A stretch of DNA of 64,000 nt from Lepraria neglecta. Lineage: Eukaryota > Ascomycota > Lecanoromycetes > Lecanorales > Stereocaulaceae. Shown piece after piece: positions 22,682-32,934 of the stretch; the first letter of the stretch is position 1; each line of letters opens with the position of its first letter. The notes under the pieces are model-generated. The model saw only the letters and a list, made by a program, of their open reading frames with translations. It had not been told where the DNA came from and made no database searches. The stretch lies in NCBI GenBank assembly GCA_033220425.1, contig CM065652.1, positions 3,596,001-3,660,000 of the forward strand. The letters are read 5' to 3'. The translations under genes were made by a program, and so were the position numbers.

Positions 22682-25600
22682 ATGTCTGCATCATCAACAG
22701 ATCCAGCTTCTGAGCCATGCGTGAGGGGCGGCAAGGCTGAGCTTCCCCCTACTCCGGAAAGCCAGGCTCAGATGACTGATCAAAATGATCCCTGGAATAA
22801 AGCCTGCTTGAGATACTTCAAAGCAAAGTATCTCCGACGCTTGCGGAAGTCCCATTGGGCGAATGGTAAGGCAGCTTAATACTGTCCACATACCACCGGC
22901 TGAATCAATGTCTAGAACCGTTCAATCAGCCCTTTGAAGTTCCCGCAGACCCGAGTGATGCTAGATATCCAATGCCGGAAGCAGTAGAGGATGATGGGAT
23001 CATGCCGAACCTTCTTAACGATCGTCTTTTCTATCTCGCCTTCTTCTGCATGGAATACGGTAGTGGCGGCTACATCAATTCACACGAGTGGTTTCTCTGG
23101 GAAATACTTGGTACAAGTCCTGGATGTCTGCTTGAGCTTTGCTTCGCAGCTCGCTCACATCAACACGTTAATAAGCATGGTCATTCCTTCGTGGAGCGCT
23201 ATCTGCACTCTATGACTCTTAGAAAGTCAGTGACTTTTAAGTCATTTCTCAGTGACATTGAAAGCTGTCTAAGAAAGCCGAGTCTTGTCCCTTCATTTAA
23301 ATCGACACTAGAGCTATTGAAGGAGGGGCTTTCGCAACTTCGGCAGGACCTTGTTAATCATGATCTTGGTAAGAATTTTCTTAGTCGAACTATATCTTGA
23401 TTTACATATAGAAACATGTGCTAATTATAACTTCAGCTTTGGCATGGAACGCGAACCGAACGAAATCTCTATATAGGGTGGGTGATTACCGCACGATGAT
23501 AAAGGCGCACCCCTTTATACCGGGCTGAAACAATACCTTCAAATCAATGAAAGCAGCCTTTTCAAATCGGTCCTGGAGCACTCTTTGAAGCATCTGCCTC
23601 CCTTTCATGACCTTGGGATTCACATAAACGACACATTTTTTCTTCCATCCACCTCAGGTCAGCCGTTAGTAGCCTCAGATTCACGCGATGTGACTCTCTT
23701 CTTCGACACAGCTGGTACCGGCAAAACTACTGTAATTCAGGATAAAATCCGAAAGGTTTTTGGCTTCTACTGCGTCGCGCCTAATCTCTTACCGTCCGAT
23801 AAGAGGGATATGAGCTCAGTCATTGCACCGGACAGAGCCTGTGCGTCCCGGGACACCTATTCCTTTTATGAAGACTTCAAAGCACTTGCAAAGCTCGATA
23901 TTGATTCTCGAGCATGGCAAGATTTCCTGACACCGCGCAGCTCTAGACACTACGCAGCCTCAATGAATAGCACGCCTATAATTGCAGCACGACATCGCCT
24001 GCTTGAAATCTTCAAAGAGATCGAAGGGCGTAGAGTGAGCAATGCCGAAGAGAGTCAAGTAAAGTGGCTCCAGCTTCAAATATCATGTTGGCCTGGTAAC
24101 GACCCTTTCGACGCAGCCTATCGATTTATTCGATTGAAAAGTGAGGTAGATCTCAACACGAAGATGGGTGCACTCTCTCAGGGAAAACTGTGGGCCTTTG
24201 ACGAAGCACAGCAGGTACTATGTGATCCCTTGGCGAGTGAATTGATGGCGGACATTATGTGGAATTGGGATATCAAATTCAGGAACACTCAAGGCCTCCT
24301 GTCTGGGACTTCCCTCGAGTTTCAGCAGATGCAAAAGTTCTTAAAGAAAGAATTTTCAGTGGCCCTTAACCAACAGGAGACTGTCTTTGGGCGGAAATAC
24401 CAAAATGCCTACGTACTGAATGAGGACAAGTTCTTGGAAACCATGTGCGTTCATGCCTGGAACATTGTCAAAGAGCTATATGCACTGCAAAGCTGCAATA
24501 ACTCTGAGCGTGGCCCTAAAGATTTTCCGCTTCTTTCACGAGGAGGCAGAGCTTTAGGGTTCACCATCCAGCTTCCTCGAGGAACATGGGAGGAGGTTGA
24601 AATGGTACTACAGAAGTGGTATATCTTCGATGTGCTGGCAGCTACGACAACTACTACAACTATGACTACCGATTCCCTAAGCTCATTTATGACAAGCACT
24701 AAGACAGCTACGGATACGTCAGATACCTCCAAAAAGACGACCAAGACGACTGTAGATCCGCCAAGCCTGTCGACGAAGCCCTCAAGAGAGCTCACAAAAT
24801 TCCTTAGTCAAGTGAAAAGGGTACATTCTGTGCTACTAGGTCGCATAAGATGGACAACTCTATTTGCCGAGGAGCTCTTGCGAGCTTCACCCGCAACCCA
24901 AGGCAAGCTTACAGATCAAGATGTGAATAATGCAATTGAACGAGCGACGAATACTATCAAGCGATCTTTGAGAGAACGGATTGACCGGTTCAAGCATACT
25001 CATTGGGTTTATGAGCTATATTGGACAGCAATCGAAGCCGACGTCTTCAGTATGACCCGGATCTTCTCGGACGAAGAGTCAGCTAAGCTGATCTCTGAAG
25101 GATTTGCATTGGTGGACGAGGAATGGAAGAGATCGATTAAATAACGAGTCGATGCACGAGAAAGCCAAATCGTAAAGGGAAGTCTCAGAGAGCCTCTGGC
25201 AGTCAAGGCAGTGATGGAGTATTTGCGTGATCCAAGAAATGGCGGCCTGTACGGCAAGCTCATAAATCGATTCTTCAGCAGCCTCCAGCTTGATCGTGGC
25301 CAGGGAGGAGCACTTGGTAAACTGGCTGAGTTTGTGTTTACAGCCGTAAGTATCATTTCTATCTCGACGTCACGCACGCTCAGCATCTGGTAGAAGCTAG
25401 ACCATTTCCTTCGGGACACAAGCGACGAGATTGCCAAACACCACCGGCAAATGTTCATTGATATCCTCAAGACTGTCGAAGGGAAAAGCCTAGACAAGAG
25501 CGAGACCGCCGGCAGAAAGATAGACAAAATAGAAGACTATTACCTCATTGATATGGACGGTCGCCTCAAGGTAGACGACAAGACGAATTCTCAGCAGTGG

Positions 25601-26130
25601 CTAAAAGATCGACCTTCGAACTTCAAGTTTCCAAACCAAAATGACGGACCGGACTTACTGTTATTCTTGGAAAAACCGGGAAGAATACCAGGCTTCACAA
25701 GCAAGATATTATGTGCAATACAGGTATGGATTTCCGCCTTTGTCTAGGCCTATATTGACTTGCTATTTCTAAGTTTAAAACAGGGACTGAAGGGGCGGCT
25801 AATAAAGAATACATCATGCACGCCCTGCACACGTTAGCCTTGAAGCCATGGAAACATGGGAAAATGGGATGGTGTCCTGTCATTCACGTCTATGTGGCCA
25901 GTTCGGTCGATATTTGCAAATCCATATTCAAAGAGTGCTTAGCTTCGACACCGGCAGGCGTTGGGGAGAAAGACTGGGATAGAGAAAAGCTACGAGATAA
26001 CGATTTCATTTGCTACATGGATAGAGAGCGCTCGAAAAATGTCTTTGGAGAGATATTCGACACTCTGCTGGCGTTGATGAAGAATCAGCGCATCGGTGGA
26101 AACCAACAGTCCGGTAGTTCCTCTGTGTAG
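22682..26130 (+). pseudogene. Fossil Crinkler/CR-type P-loop NTPase-REase gene
   Basis: Family: CR (Crinkler-RHS-like) proteins, which join a P-loop NTPase to a restriction-endonuclease-fold nuclease; family members are effector- or toxin-like and have been linked to mobile elements. Parts: an N-terminal helical region at about 22.68-23.5 kb (LNDRLFYLAFFCMEYGSGGY). Next an NTPase at about 23.65-24.6 kb with Walker A AGTGKTT and a Walker B-like LWAFDEAQ. Then a Thr/Ser-rich linker at about 24.63-24.78 kb, a helical middle, and a PD-(D/E)xK-type nuclease region at about 25.55-26.1 kb (GPDLLLFL, then a QxK motif). Several ordinary GT-AG introns are present. The copy looks broken in about two places, yet is otherwise well preserved, which suggests moderate age. 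Confidence 0.7.
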
Positions 26131-26420
26131 TGACCCAAACATCGTTTCATTTGACTATGTGCCGATGAAATGAGATAATCAGAGACGTTTCAGGACTATT
26201 TGACATAGACTTGACGGTTCAAATTCCTGGCAGCTGTTAAGCGAGCATCGTCCTCGCACCACTGGTTCCTTCAGTAGAGAATCTGCCTTCGATAGAAGCA
26301 CTAATTATACCCTCCAGCGATCAGTTCCGCAACAGCTGCACGTAAAGGCTGTCTATAATAACGCAACTGGGTCTCGGAAATGTGCGATAATACAGAAATG
26401 GTTTGGAGAGTGCCTCGTGG

Positions 26421-27085
26421 TCATATCGCAGCTGGAGTATTCCTCCGGAACCTGCAGGAATATACCAGGCAAGAACCAAAAAGTCCCATAAATGCGGCAA
26501 TGCCGATTCCTATCCCGAGTCCAAGTTCTGTCTTCTTAGCCGCACTCAAGCCGTGAGGCGTATTGCTGACTGTTGAAGGTCTTGTCGCATTTGGATTATT
26601 TGTGGGGGATCCAACCAGAGCTGATACGACCGAAGGGAGGAGTTGGTTCGCGCGTTGCAACACCTCTGCGCAGAGATCTTGCGTTACGTTCTATTGAGTA
26701 TTATAAGCTCTTGCCCGTTAGTACGTATGGTTTGAATACTTACGGAGCTGTTGGCTACGCAGAGAGATAAAAGTGAGATTTGATTAGCGTTCGTAGATTG
26801 CGAGTTGGCGGTTTGAGTGCTGATATATGCAAGAGCTGAGAAGATCCCGAAAAGGATTACGAAAGCTACTCCCAACATTTGAAGGAAGCAGTTCCACACG
26901 AAGTCGGCTTTGCTCTGGGCTCTACTCTGGGCTCTGTTCTGGCCTGAGCTGAGCTGCTTTTGTATGTCTTCAAGCAATCGAAGTTCCGTAAGGATAGTGC
27001 TAAGTGGAGGTAGCTTATCGTTGATTGATTTTAGGAGTTCTTCCTGCCTGGTCAGAAGATCGTTGAGGGCTTGGATATCTGCCAT
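26421..27085 (-). CDS. Small coiled-coil protein with two membrane helices
   Basis: Two exons, 27085-26744 and 26690-26421, flank a canonical 53-nt intron with a TACTAAC branch site; 203 residues. The N-terminus is an amphipathic heptad-rich helix (MADIQALNDLLTRQEELLKS, LTELRLLEDIQKQLSSG). A repeated RAQSRAQS follows. The first membrane helix is at about residues 66-88 (CFLQMLGVAFVILFGIFSAL). Then comes a Ser/Asn-rich segment with two cysteines and sequons, and a second helix near the end (TELGLGIGIGIAAFMGLFGS). I know no family for it. It sits inside the inverted repeats next to the CR gene, on the opposite strand, with an intact frame. It may be cargo or a functional partner, which is inference. 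Confidence 0.7.
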
Positions 27086-27369
27086 ATTAAAAGAGGGCGC
27101 TCCGTGGCAAGACGTGTAGAAGACGACGCTTGAGCCTGGCCTTTCCGTGCGGGGAAGAGCTATTCAATGTTGATGAATATGCCTTGAGGGGCCACGGGAC
27201 GAAAGGCTTCATCTAGGCAATCTGCGCACTGGTCGCGTTATTTGTTGAAGCGCGACAGGTCAGGCTGAAACTGTGGCGCAGGCTTGGCGCAGCACTTCTG
27301 CGTTGGCAGAAGGCTGCCACAGGCCTGCCACACTGTACTTGGCTTGCTTACATAGACTAAATTACACTG

Positions 27370-27838
27370 TAAGTTAATTATCATGTGCGAAGTACAGCGA
27401 GCGTTTCGCGCTAACCGTGATTGTCATCCCTTTGATTGGAAGGTACCGATCGGCGTGGCGACGTTGCATGAATCAGCGCGCCACGGCCGCCCAGGGCTGA
27501 CAATGACTGTCGAAACTCATAAACGACCACTTAGCCGAGCCTTAGAGTTCTCACAGCAATGCTGAGAAGTGGTATAAGCTTGATGGTGGTCCTGTAGTGG
27601 ACGAGGCTCGTTTGCGCCAGGAAGACGCACCCTCCGCAAATCAGGCGGGAAGGCAGCCATGCGACGTAATTTTCGATGTGAACGAAGTCACGCGTGTTCA
27701 GAAGATGCCACAGCATACATTTCAAGCGGAACTACTCAAAAATCCAGACGTGTGAGGGGTTTCTGCTGCTTCGAATTCAAAGTACCTTTCGTCACGGCGG
27801 GTTTTTCGCCTCGGGCGGACAGACGTTAGTCGGAATAA
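27370..27838 (-). repeat. Right long inverted terminal repeat
   Basis: Inverted, diverged counterpart of 21905-22520. It shares AGGTACCGATCGGCGTGGCG at about 27450-27469 and, at the outer end, the GGCGGGTTTTTCGCC and GGCGGACAGACGTTA stretches. It is shorter than the left arm and has one terminal motif, not two. Confidence 0.75.
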
Positions 27839-28665
27839 TTTTCACTCGTGGCCTCCAAGATTCAACTTCTAGTGGGCCTCGAATCATGGGGAGAAACAAC
27901 AGTCGCGCTTCAATGTTACCGTATCGAATTACGTGCTGTGCTGTGCTGTGCTGTGCTGACAGGCTTAGTCTGGAGCATCGCATCCGTCCCAAAGTCCACG
28001 TACAAGAGTTGTCCCTATTCCCGTAAGATGACGCCGTTGCAATCCAGGCCAGTCCATACCATCGACCAAACGGAGTTTCAGCGTGGGAGAAGTGGCTTGC
28101 TCACTGCTGGGTCCTTCGTTTGGACTATTCCTGCTCAAAGGCGGTATATTTGCGGTTCTCTACGTCTACAAACAGTTCTACAATGGTCTTACTCCATTTC
28201 TAACGCTTAAGCTCCGAAAACTAAGGAGCATCTTCGGCGGTGATGTCTGATATTTCGTTGTGTTTTTTCGAGTACGAAAAGAGTATATGCGTTGTCCTTG
28301 CAGTCCATTGCCTTTACAGTGCCTGAATACAGTCGAGACAATGGGATCCCAACTTCGACTTGGGATACAAGAACGCCTGTCTTTCTGAACAATCTTCTCG
28401 TTCTGTTCTTGAGTGTTAAGAATGGCAGCTTCCTATGCCATTACACAATTCCTTATTTCGGATACATTAGCTATAATGTTCGTGGGTGCTCCCATACGCC
28501 TATATTCCTACCGTCCGCTATCCATTGCTACCTTCGCACCGCAGTCGGAACAAGCTCTTAGCCATGATGGCAGCACAGGGAGCTTACGCCTTTGTTTTAA
28601 CGAAGCTCTTACCCTTGCGGCGTTCAGATACAAGGGAAGTGGAAGGCGGTTCGGGTAGTTTATGT
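27839..28665. other. Spacer between two mobile elements
   Basis: Holds a short TGTGC microsatellite (four to five units, about 27937-27958). Open stretches near 28292-28752 have no domain. Nothing else recognised. Confidence 0.35.
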
Positions 28666-29128
28666 ACATTTAGTATATGCAAGATTCATGCGAATGCTTG
28701 GCGCTGCGCCCTGTTCTCTCCCCCTCCTAAGGAATATTTTAAAGCAAGATAATTCTGAATTCTGCTTAGAAATTATTACAGAGCTAGCTCTCGCAATTAT
28801 GTTTCTGCTCGAATAACTAGATTTTATTAACTATAGCTGAAGTTATTATTAAAAGATTAAACAAATATAAAGGTTTTACTTAAAACCTTAGGGAAATCTC
28901 CCGAACGACTTCTAAAAATCTTTAAATATTACTTTAAGAGTAACTTCTGCTATAGTTGATAAAATCTAATTATTCGAGCAGATTTCTCATCGCGAGAACT
29001 AGCTCTGTAAATATTCTTAATTAAATATGATAGTATATACCTTACTTAGAGATCCGAAATTTTAGAAGGTAGGGAGAGAACAGGGCGCAGCGCCAAGCAT
29101 TCGCATGAATCTTGCATATACTAAATGT
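28666..29128. mobile_element. AT-rich foldback element (MITE-like)
   Basis: The 463-bp interval is one large imperfect palindrome. The left arm starts ACATTTAGTATATGCAAG and continues TTCATGCGAATGCTTGGCGC; the right arm ends with the complement. Inner parts also pair (CAGAGCTAGCTCTCGC with GCGAGAACTAGCTCTG; TCTGCTCGAATAA with TTATTCGAGCAGA). Differences between the arms are mostly transitions. The centre, near 28.9 kb, is very AT-rich. There is no coding capacity. The family and target duplication are unresolved. Confidence 0.8.
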
Positions 29129-29651
29129 GCGGATCGCCGAAAACTTCATAAGATTCTGTCATCTAGTCGAGGATATCTATAAAATGTATATTATGTACTA
29201 GACCGACTCTCGACCAATTGTATACAGTCACTCATTATTGATATAGATGCCTCGCTCGTGGTGCCTGGTCCCTGACAATAAATTGTGGCTGCCTCCTTTT
29301 CAATGAAGATCCGGGGACAAGATTAAGGTTGGGACCGCCTCACGCCTATATCCTCGACAAAATGCACGCCCCCATACAATTTGTACATTACTCAACCGAT
29401 TCCTTCTTTGCTTGTCATTTCTATCTATTCTTTCGACATTGAAGTCTCGCTCTATTTGTATCAGCCCGCTCATCACTCTTCGGCCCTCCATAAACGGGTG
29501 CTGCCCTTGCACACAGGTCACCCGTCTCGAGACTGCGGAGGAATCTCTGAGTATCTATGTTGAATCCCACCATACCGACTGGAGTCCCCACATCGCAGCA
29601 AGAGGACTGGGAGGTTCATTCTTGCAGCTCCGAGAGCGCCCACCATAGACC
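29129..29651. other. Upstream region of glutaredoxin gene
   Basis: About 0.5 kb with no supported gene or repeat. It presumably includes the promoter of the plus-strand gene starting at 29652. Confidence 0.35.
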
Positions 29652-30618
29652 ATGCCTTCTACCCGCCGTATGAAGGTCCTAGCTATAGTGCTTGCCATTA
29701 TTGTCTGCACTATACTATACCTTTGTGTACGCCCTCCCCCTTTACCAGATATTCCAAAGCATTCTTGATACTGTTGTTAATTGATACTAATGTCTTTCGA
29801 GAATGACTCCTCATCACAAGACTTCTACTCCCGTACCGTGGCCGCCCTGGACAGAAAAGACGCTTCAGATCAAGAATTAGCACAGAAACTACAAGCAGTC
29901 AAAGATGCAGCAAAGACGCAAAACCCAGATGCTGTGGCAGCTCCTCAGAAACCAATAGCTGTGGAACCTGAAGATAAAAAGGCCACTGACGCGGACGTAC
30001 CACTGGCTTCGGAGGTTGGCGGCAGCGACAAAGGAACGGGATCTACAACGGAAGAGGGTAGAAAGAGTGTGGCTGGGCGGAAGACAATTAAAGGCGGAGA
30101 GAGTAAAGATGTGCATTCAGGGAAGGAAGCGCCCAAGTACCCAGATCCGAGCAAGGAAAAGGAAGGAGAAGAGAAAGAGGAAGGGAAGAAAACTGAAGAA
30201 GAGCATGAAATTGAGACTGAGCTGAATGCAATATTAAAGAAGGGTCCCAGTGTGTCTTTCCGCCTCGCAGACGGATGTATGATCTTGGCTAATGGCACGT
30301 CTACATGTAGTAATAATCTTCAGCAAATCCTACTGCCCTTACTCCGCAAAAGCCAAACGCATACTACTAGAAAAGTACACTATCGTCCCTGCTCCATATG
30401 TCGTCGAGCTCGACAAACATCCCTTAGGTCCAGGGTTGCAGGCTGCATTGGGAAAGAGCACGGGAAGGCGGACGGTCCCGAACATACTGGTCAATGGCAG
30501 AAGTATTGGAGGTGGGGACGATATCGAGGCTTTGGATGAGAGTGGCGGACTACTGGAGAAGGTGACAGGAATGGCGGGGAAGAGGATTGTAGAGGCTAAG
30601 CGGTCAGAAGAGAAATAG
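29652..30618 (+). CDS. Monothiol glutaredoxin, ER/Golgi-anchored type
   Basis: Exons 29652-29726, 29802-30249 and 30311-30618 give 276 residues. The first exon is a signal anchor (MPSTRRMKVLAIVLAIIVCT), placing the rest in the secretory lumen by analogy with yeast Grx6/Grx7. Residues 30-175 are a Lys/Glu-rich, probably disordered linker. The C-terminal glutaredoxin domain has the active site KSYCPYSAKAKRIL (CPYS, single catalytic Cys as in Grx7), a TVPNILVNGRSIGG segment (cis-Pro loop) and GGGDDIEAL for glutathione binding. It probably reduces or binds glutathione disulfides in the secretory pathway. The linker is longer than in yeast. Confidence 0.92.
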
Positions 30619-31310
30619 GGCTGTGGATTGTTGCGTTCGGCGTAGGAGGCTGAGGTTGGTCAGGCGTTTTTGTGTAAAACAATTTGGCATGGGCAATCTG
30701 GGTGGTAAGGGTATCAAAATGAGCTCCGTCACGGGATGGGATTGGGGCATGGATGTGTTGGCTATGTTTTTTGGTTTGTTTTGATACCCAGGCCTGTTAA
30801 GAGTGTCGGTTAGGCAAGATCGCTGTAATGGATACCAGACTTGGACTGCGCAATTGCTTCCATCTTGTCAGAAGTACTCAGGCTCGACCTGCTGGATGCT
30901 CAGAAACCTGGGGCATGCCCCTTATATGTACATAAACAATTAAAGAGCTGTGGTGGCTCGGAGCACTATCTTGACAGCTCGACCTTGCCGAAGTGAGTCC
31001 TAGATAGTTGAAAATTAGACTTCTCTCGCTCGCTGTGGTAAGAATAAAGTGGAGTGGCTCTCATCGGGGGATAGAGCCCCAATTTTTGCAGCTAAGACTT
31101 AATTCAACTGAAGGGCTTTCACAACTTTGCAGGCAAATTTTTTGATAGAAGTCCCTTTGATTACAAGGTAAAGTTCCAGAGGAATATTTTTGCGAAGGTG
31201 AGAGACACTAGCGCCTTGGCACCGCAAGCGAGCCTTCCCACACGAAGTCCGCGAAATTTAGCCAGTCTCTAAGGTCCATACTCCGTGACACGCCTCCACC
31301 AACAGCCAAA
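30619..31310. promoter_or_regulatory. Region upstream of RPL9
   Basis: About 0.7 kb between the glutaredoxin stop and the RPL9 start. No gene or repeat recognised. The last 150 bp contain pyrimidine-rich tracts, as is common before ribosomal protein genes. Confidence 0.35.
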
Positions 31311-32197
31311 ATGAGGTACATACACTCAGAGGAGACTCTGACGATCCCTGAAAATGGTGAGTGCAATTCTGAGAGTCCTGCAGTCGTAACTGAAACCTTG
31401 GAGTGGGCTCTGTCAGAGCCTTGGCCGCAACCCAGGGCGCCAGCACTTGACTGCCAGTATCACAGAGGAGGTTCTTGCTGACAATTGAGCAGTCAAGGTT
31501 CACATCAAGTCGAGGATAGTCACGGTGGAGGGTCCTCGAGGTAAGCGCAGCCCGCAAGATCATAATGGCAAGGACTAAAGGTTCAACAGGCAAGCTGGCC
31601 AAGGATATGTCACATCTTTCCGTCTGCTTCTCCCACCCCTCGAAGAACATCGTTAGCATCGAATTGCATCACGGCGCCCGCAAGAATGTCGCCACCCTCC
31701 GCACAGTCAAGACTCTCATCAACAACTTGATCATCGGTGTTACAAAGGGTTTCAAATACAAGATGCGCTACGTCTACGCCCATTTCCCCATCAACGTCAA
31801 TCTTGAGAAGAACTCGGAGACTGGGCTATGGGAGTTGGAGATCCGGTATGTTGGGCTACAATATAATACAACGATGTGTGGAGAGGAGACTGATTATTTT
31901 GCTATACAGAAACTTCATTGGCGAGAAGATTGTCCGAAGGGTCACCATGTTGCCAGGAGTCGACGTTGAGGCATCGAAGAACATGAAAGACGAGCTCCAA
32001 CTCACAGGCAATTCCCTAGAAAATGTCTCACAGAGCGCGGCGGATATTCAACAAATATGCAGGGTCAGGAACAAGGATATCCGAAAGGTAGGTCAAGTTC
32101 GCATCTCCCGTTTCATGGAGACTTATCTGACGCACTCTTGTTCCAGTTCCTGGACGGTCTGTACGTATCCGAGCGGGGGAACATCGAGGAGGCATAA
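31311..32197 (+). CDS. RPL9: 60S ribosomal protein L9 (uL6)
   Basis: Structural protein of the large ribosomal subunit. Five exons (31311-31356, 31493-31540, 31590-31845, 31910-32087, 32147-32197) give 192 residues, the normal length. The N-terminus is [20 protein letters not shown]. It is followed by [90 protein letters not shown] and [14 protein letters not shown]. Intron phases all agree. The first intron is 136 nt, longer than the rest, as is common in fungal ribosomal protein genes. Confidence 0.97.
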
Positions 32198-32934
32198 GGG
32201 TAGTAAAAAAAGGGGAGGCGTGGTTGTGCTGCATAGTAGCTTAGCATATTCGAGAGCTCTAAATTCGAAATGCAAATCTTCTCCACATGATGCACAGCTG
32301 CAGCAAACGATAGATGTTCTGGAAGGCCCCAATCCGCGAAGGATTGCCGGTCGTTAGAATGTCTTAGGCACTTCATTAGGGCCTGGATCAGCAGCATTGC
32401 TTTCGCGCATCTTTTGTCGACTTTGACGCACAGATGAGGAGTTCATGCAGCAATCCGTATTGAAGGAAGATGTCGTAGCGGAACAATTAGGAAACGAATG
32501 AGTTCGGTGGGGCATAAGAAATCTTTGGCCGGGCTAGGCTCACTCATACCTTAGATCGTACCCTTAGATCGGAGATGCATTGTTAGCTCCAAGGACCCCG
32601 CTTGTCTTACTTGCGCTCGTTGCTTGTTGGCTCCTGGGCTTAACATGACAAGACAGTTATTGGAAGTAATCGCAAGTCGTAAGTTTCCGGCATGCAAGCC
32701 TAACGGTGAAACTGCCGGGAGGGTGTGTGGGGGTGGGGGCGCTCTCGGGCTAGGCAACCTTGGAGATCTCGCCCCTAACCCTTTCTAACGACTTACACAC
32801 GGCAATCTCTGAGCTAATCGCATAGATAGACTTTTAGGAGTTGAATTTGCCATCAATGGACGTCACTTATCCGCTCCGGCAGCACCACAAGCTTTGCGCG
32901 GCCTGGATTCGAGGTCCCCTGGCAGGTCTTAACC
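32198..32934. other. Intergenic, nothing recognised
   Basis: 0.7 kb between RPL9 and the MFS gene. Open stretches on both strands at 32113-32397 are shadows over the RPL9 3' end and have no domain. Confidence 0.35.

Larger units (their letters stand above)
21905..27838. mobile_element. 5.9-kb element with long inverted termini carrying a CR-type gene
   Basis: The two ends are inverted copies of each other: TAATGTCTGTCCGCC near 21909 and its complement GGCGGACAGACGTTA at about 27816-27830. Both are followed by AAAACCCGCCGT and GGTACTTTG-like stretches. Similarity continues inwards for some hundreds of bases on each side. Between them lie a Crinkler/CR-family NTPase-nuclease gene (plus strand) and a two-pass membrane protein gene (minus strand). 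A TA flanks both termini, but no longer target duplication is evident. Published comparative work has argued that CR proteins descend from transposon proteins; this arrangement fits that view. The arms are diverged, so the insertion is not recent. Confidence 0.7.

Noticed and set aside
24451-24795. 114-codon minus-strand frame inside the CR gene
   Set aside because: Antisense shadow of the Thr/Ser-rich linker; low complexity gives an artificial open frame.
31357-31492. Possible snoRNA in the long first intron of RPL9
   Set aside because: I could not find a convincing paired C box (RTGATGA) and D box (CTGA) with terminal stem.
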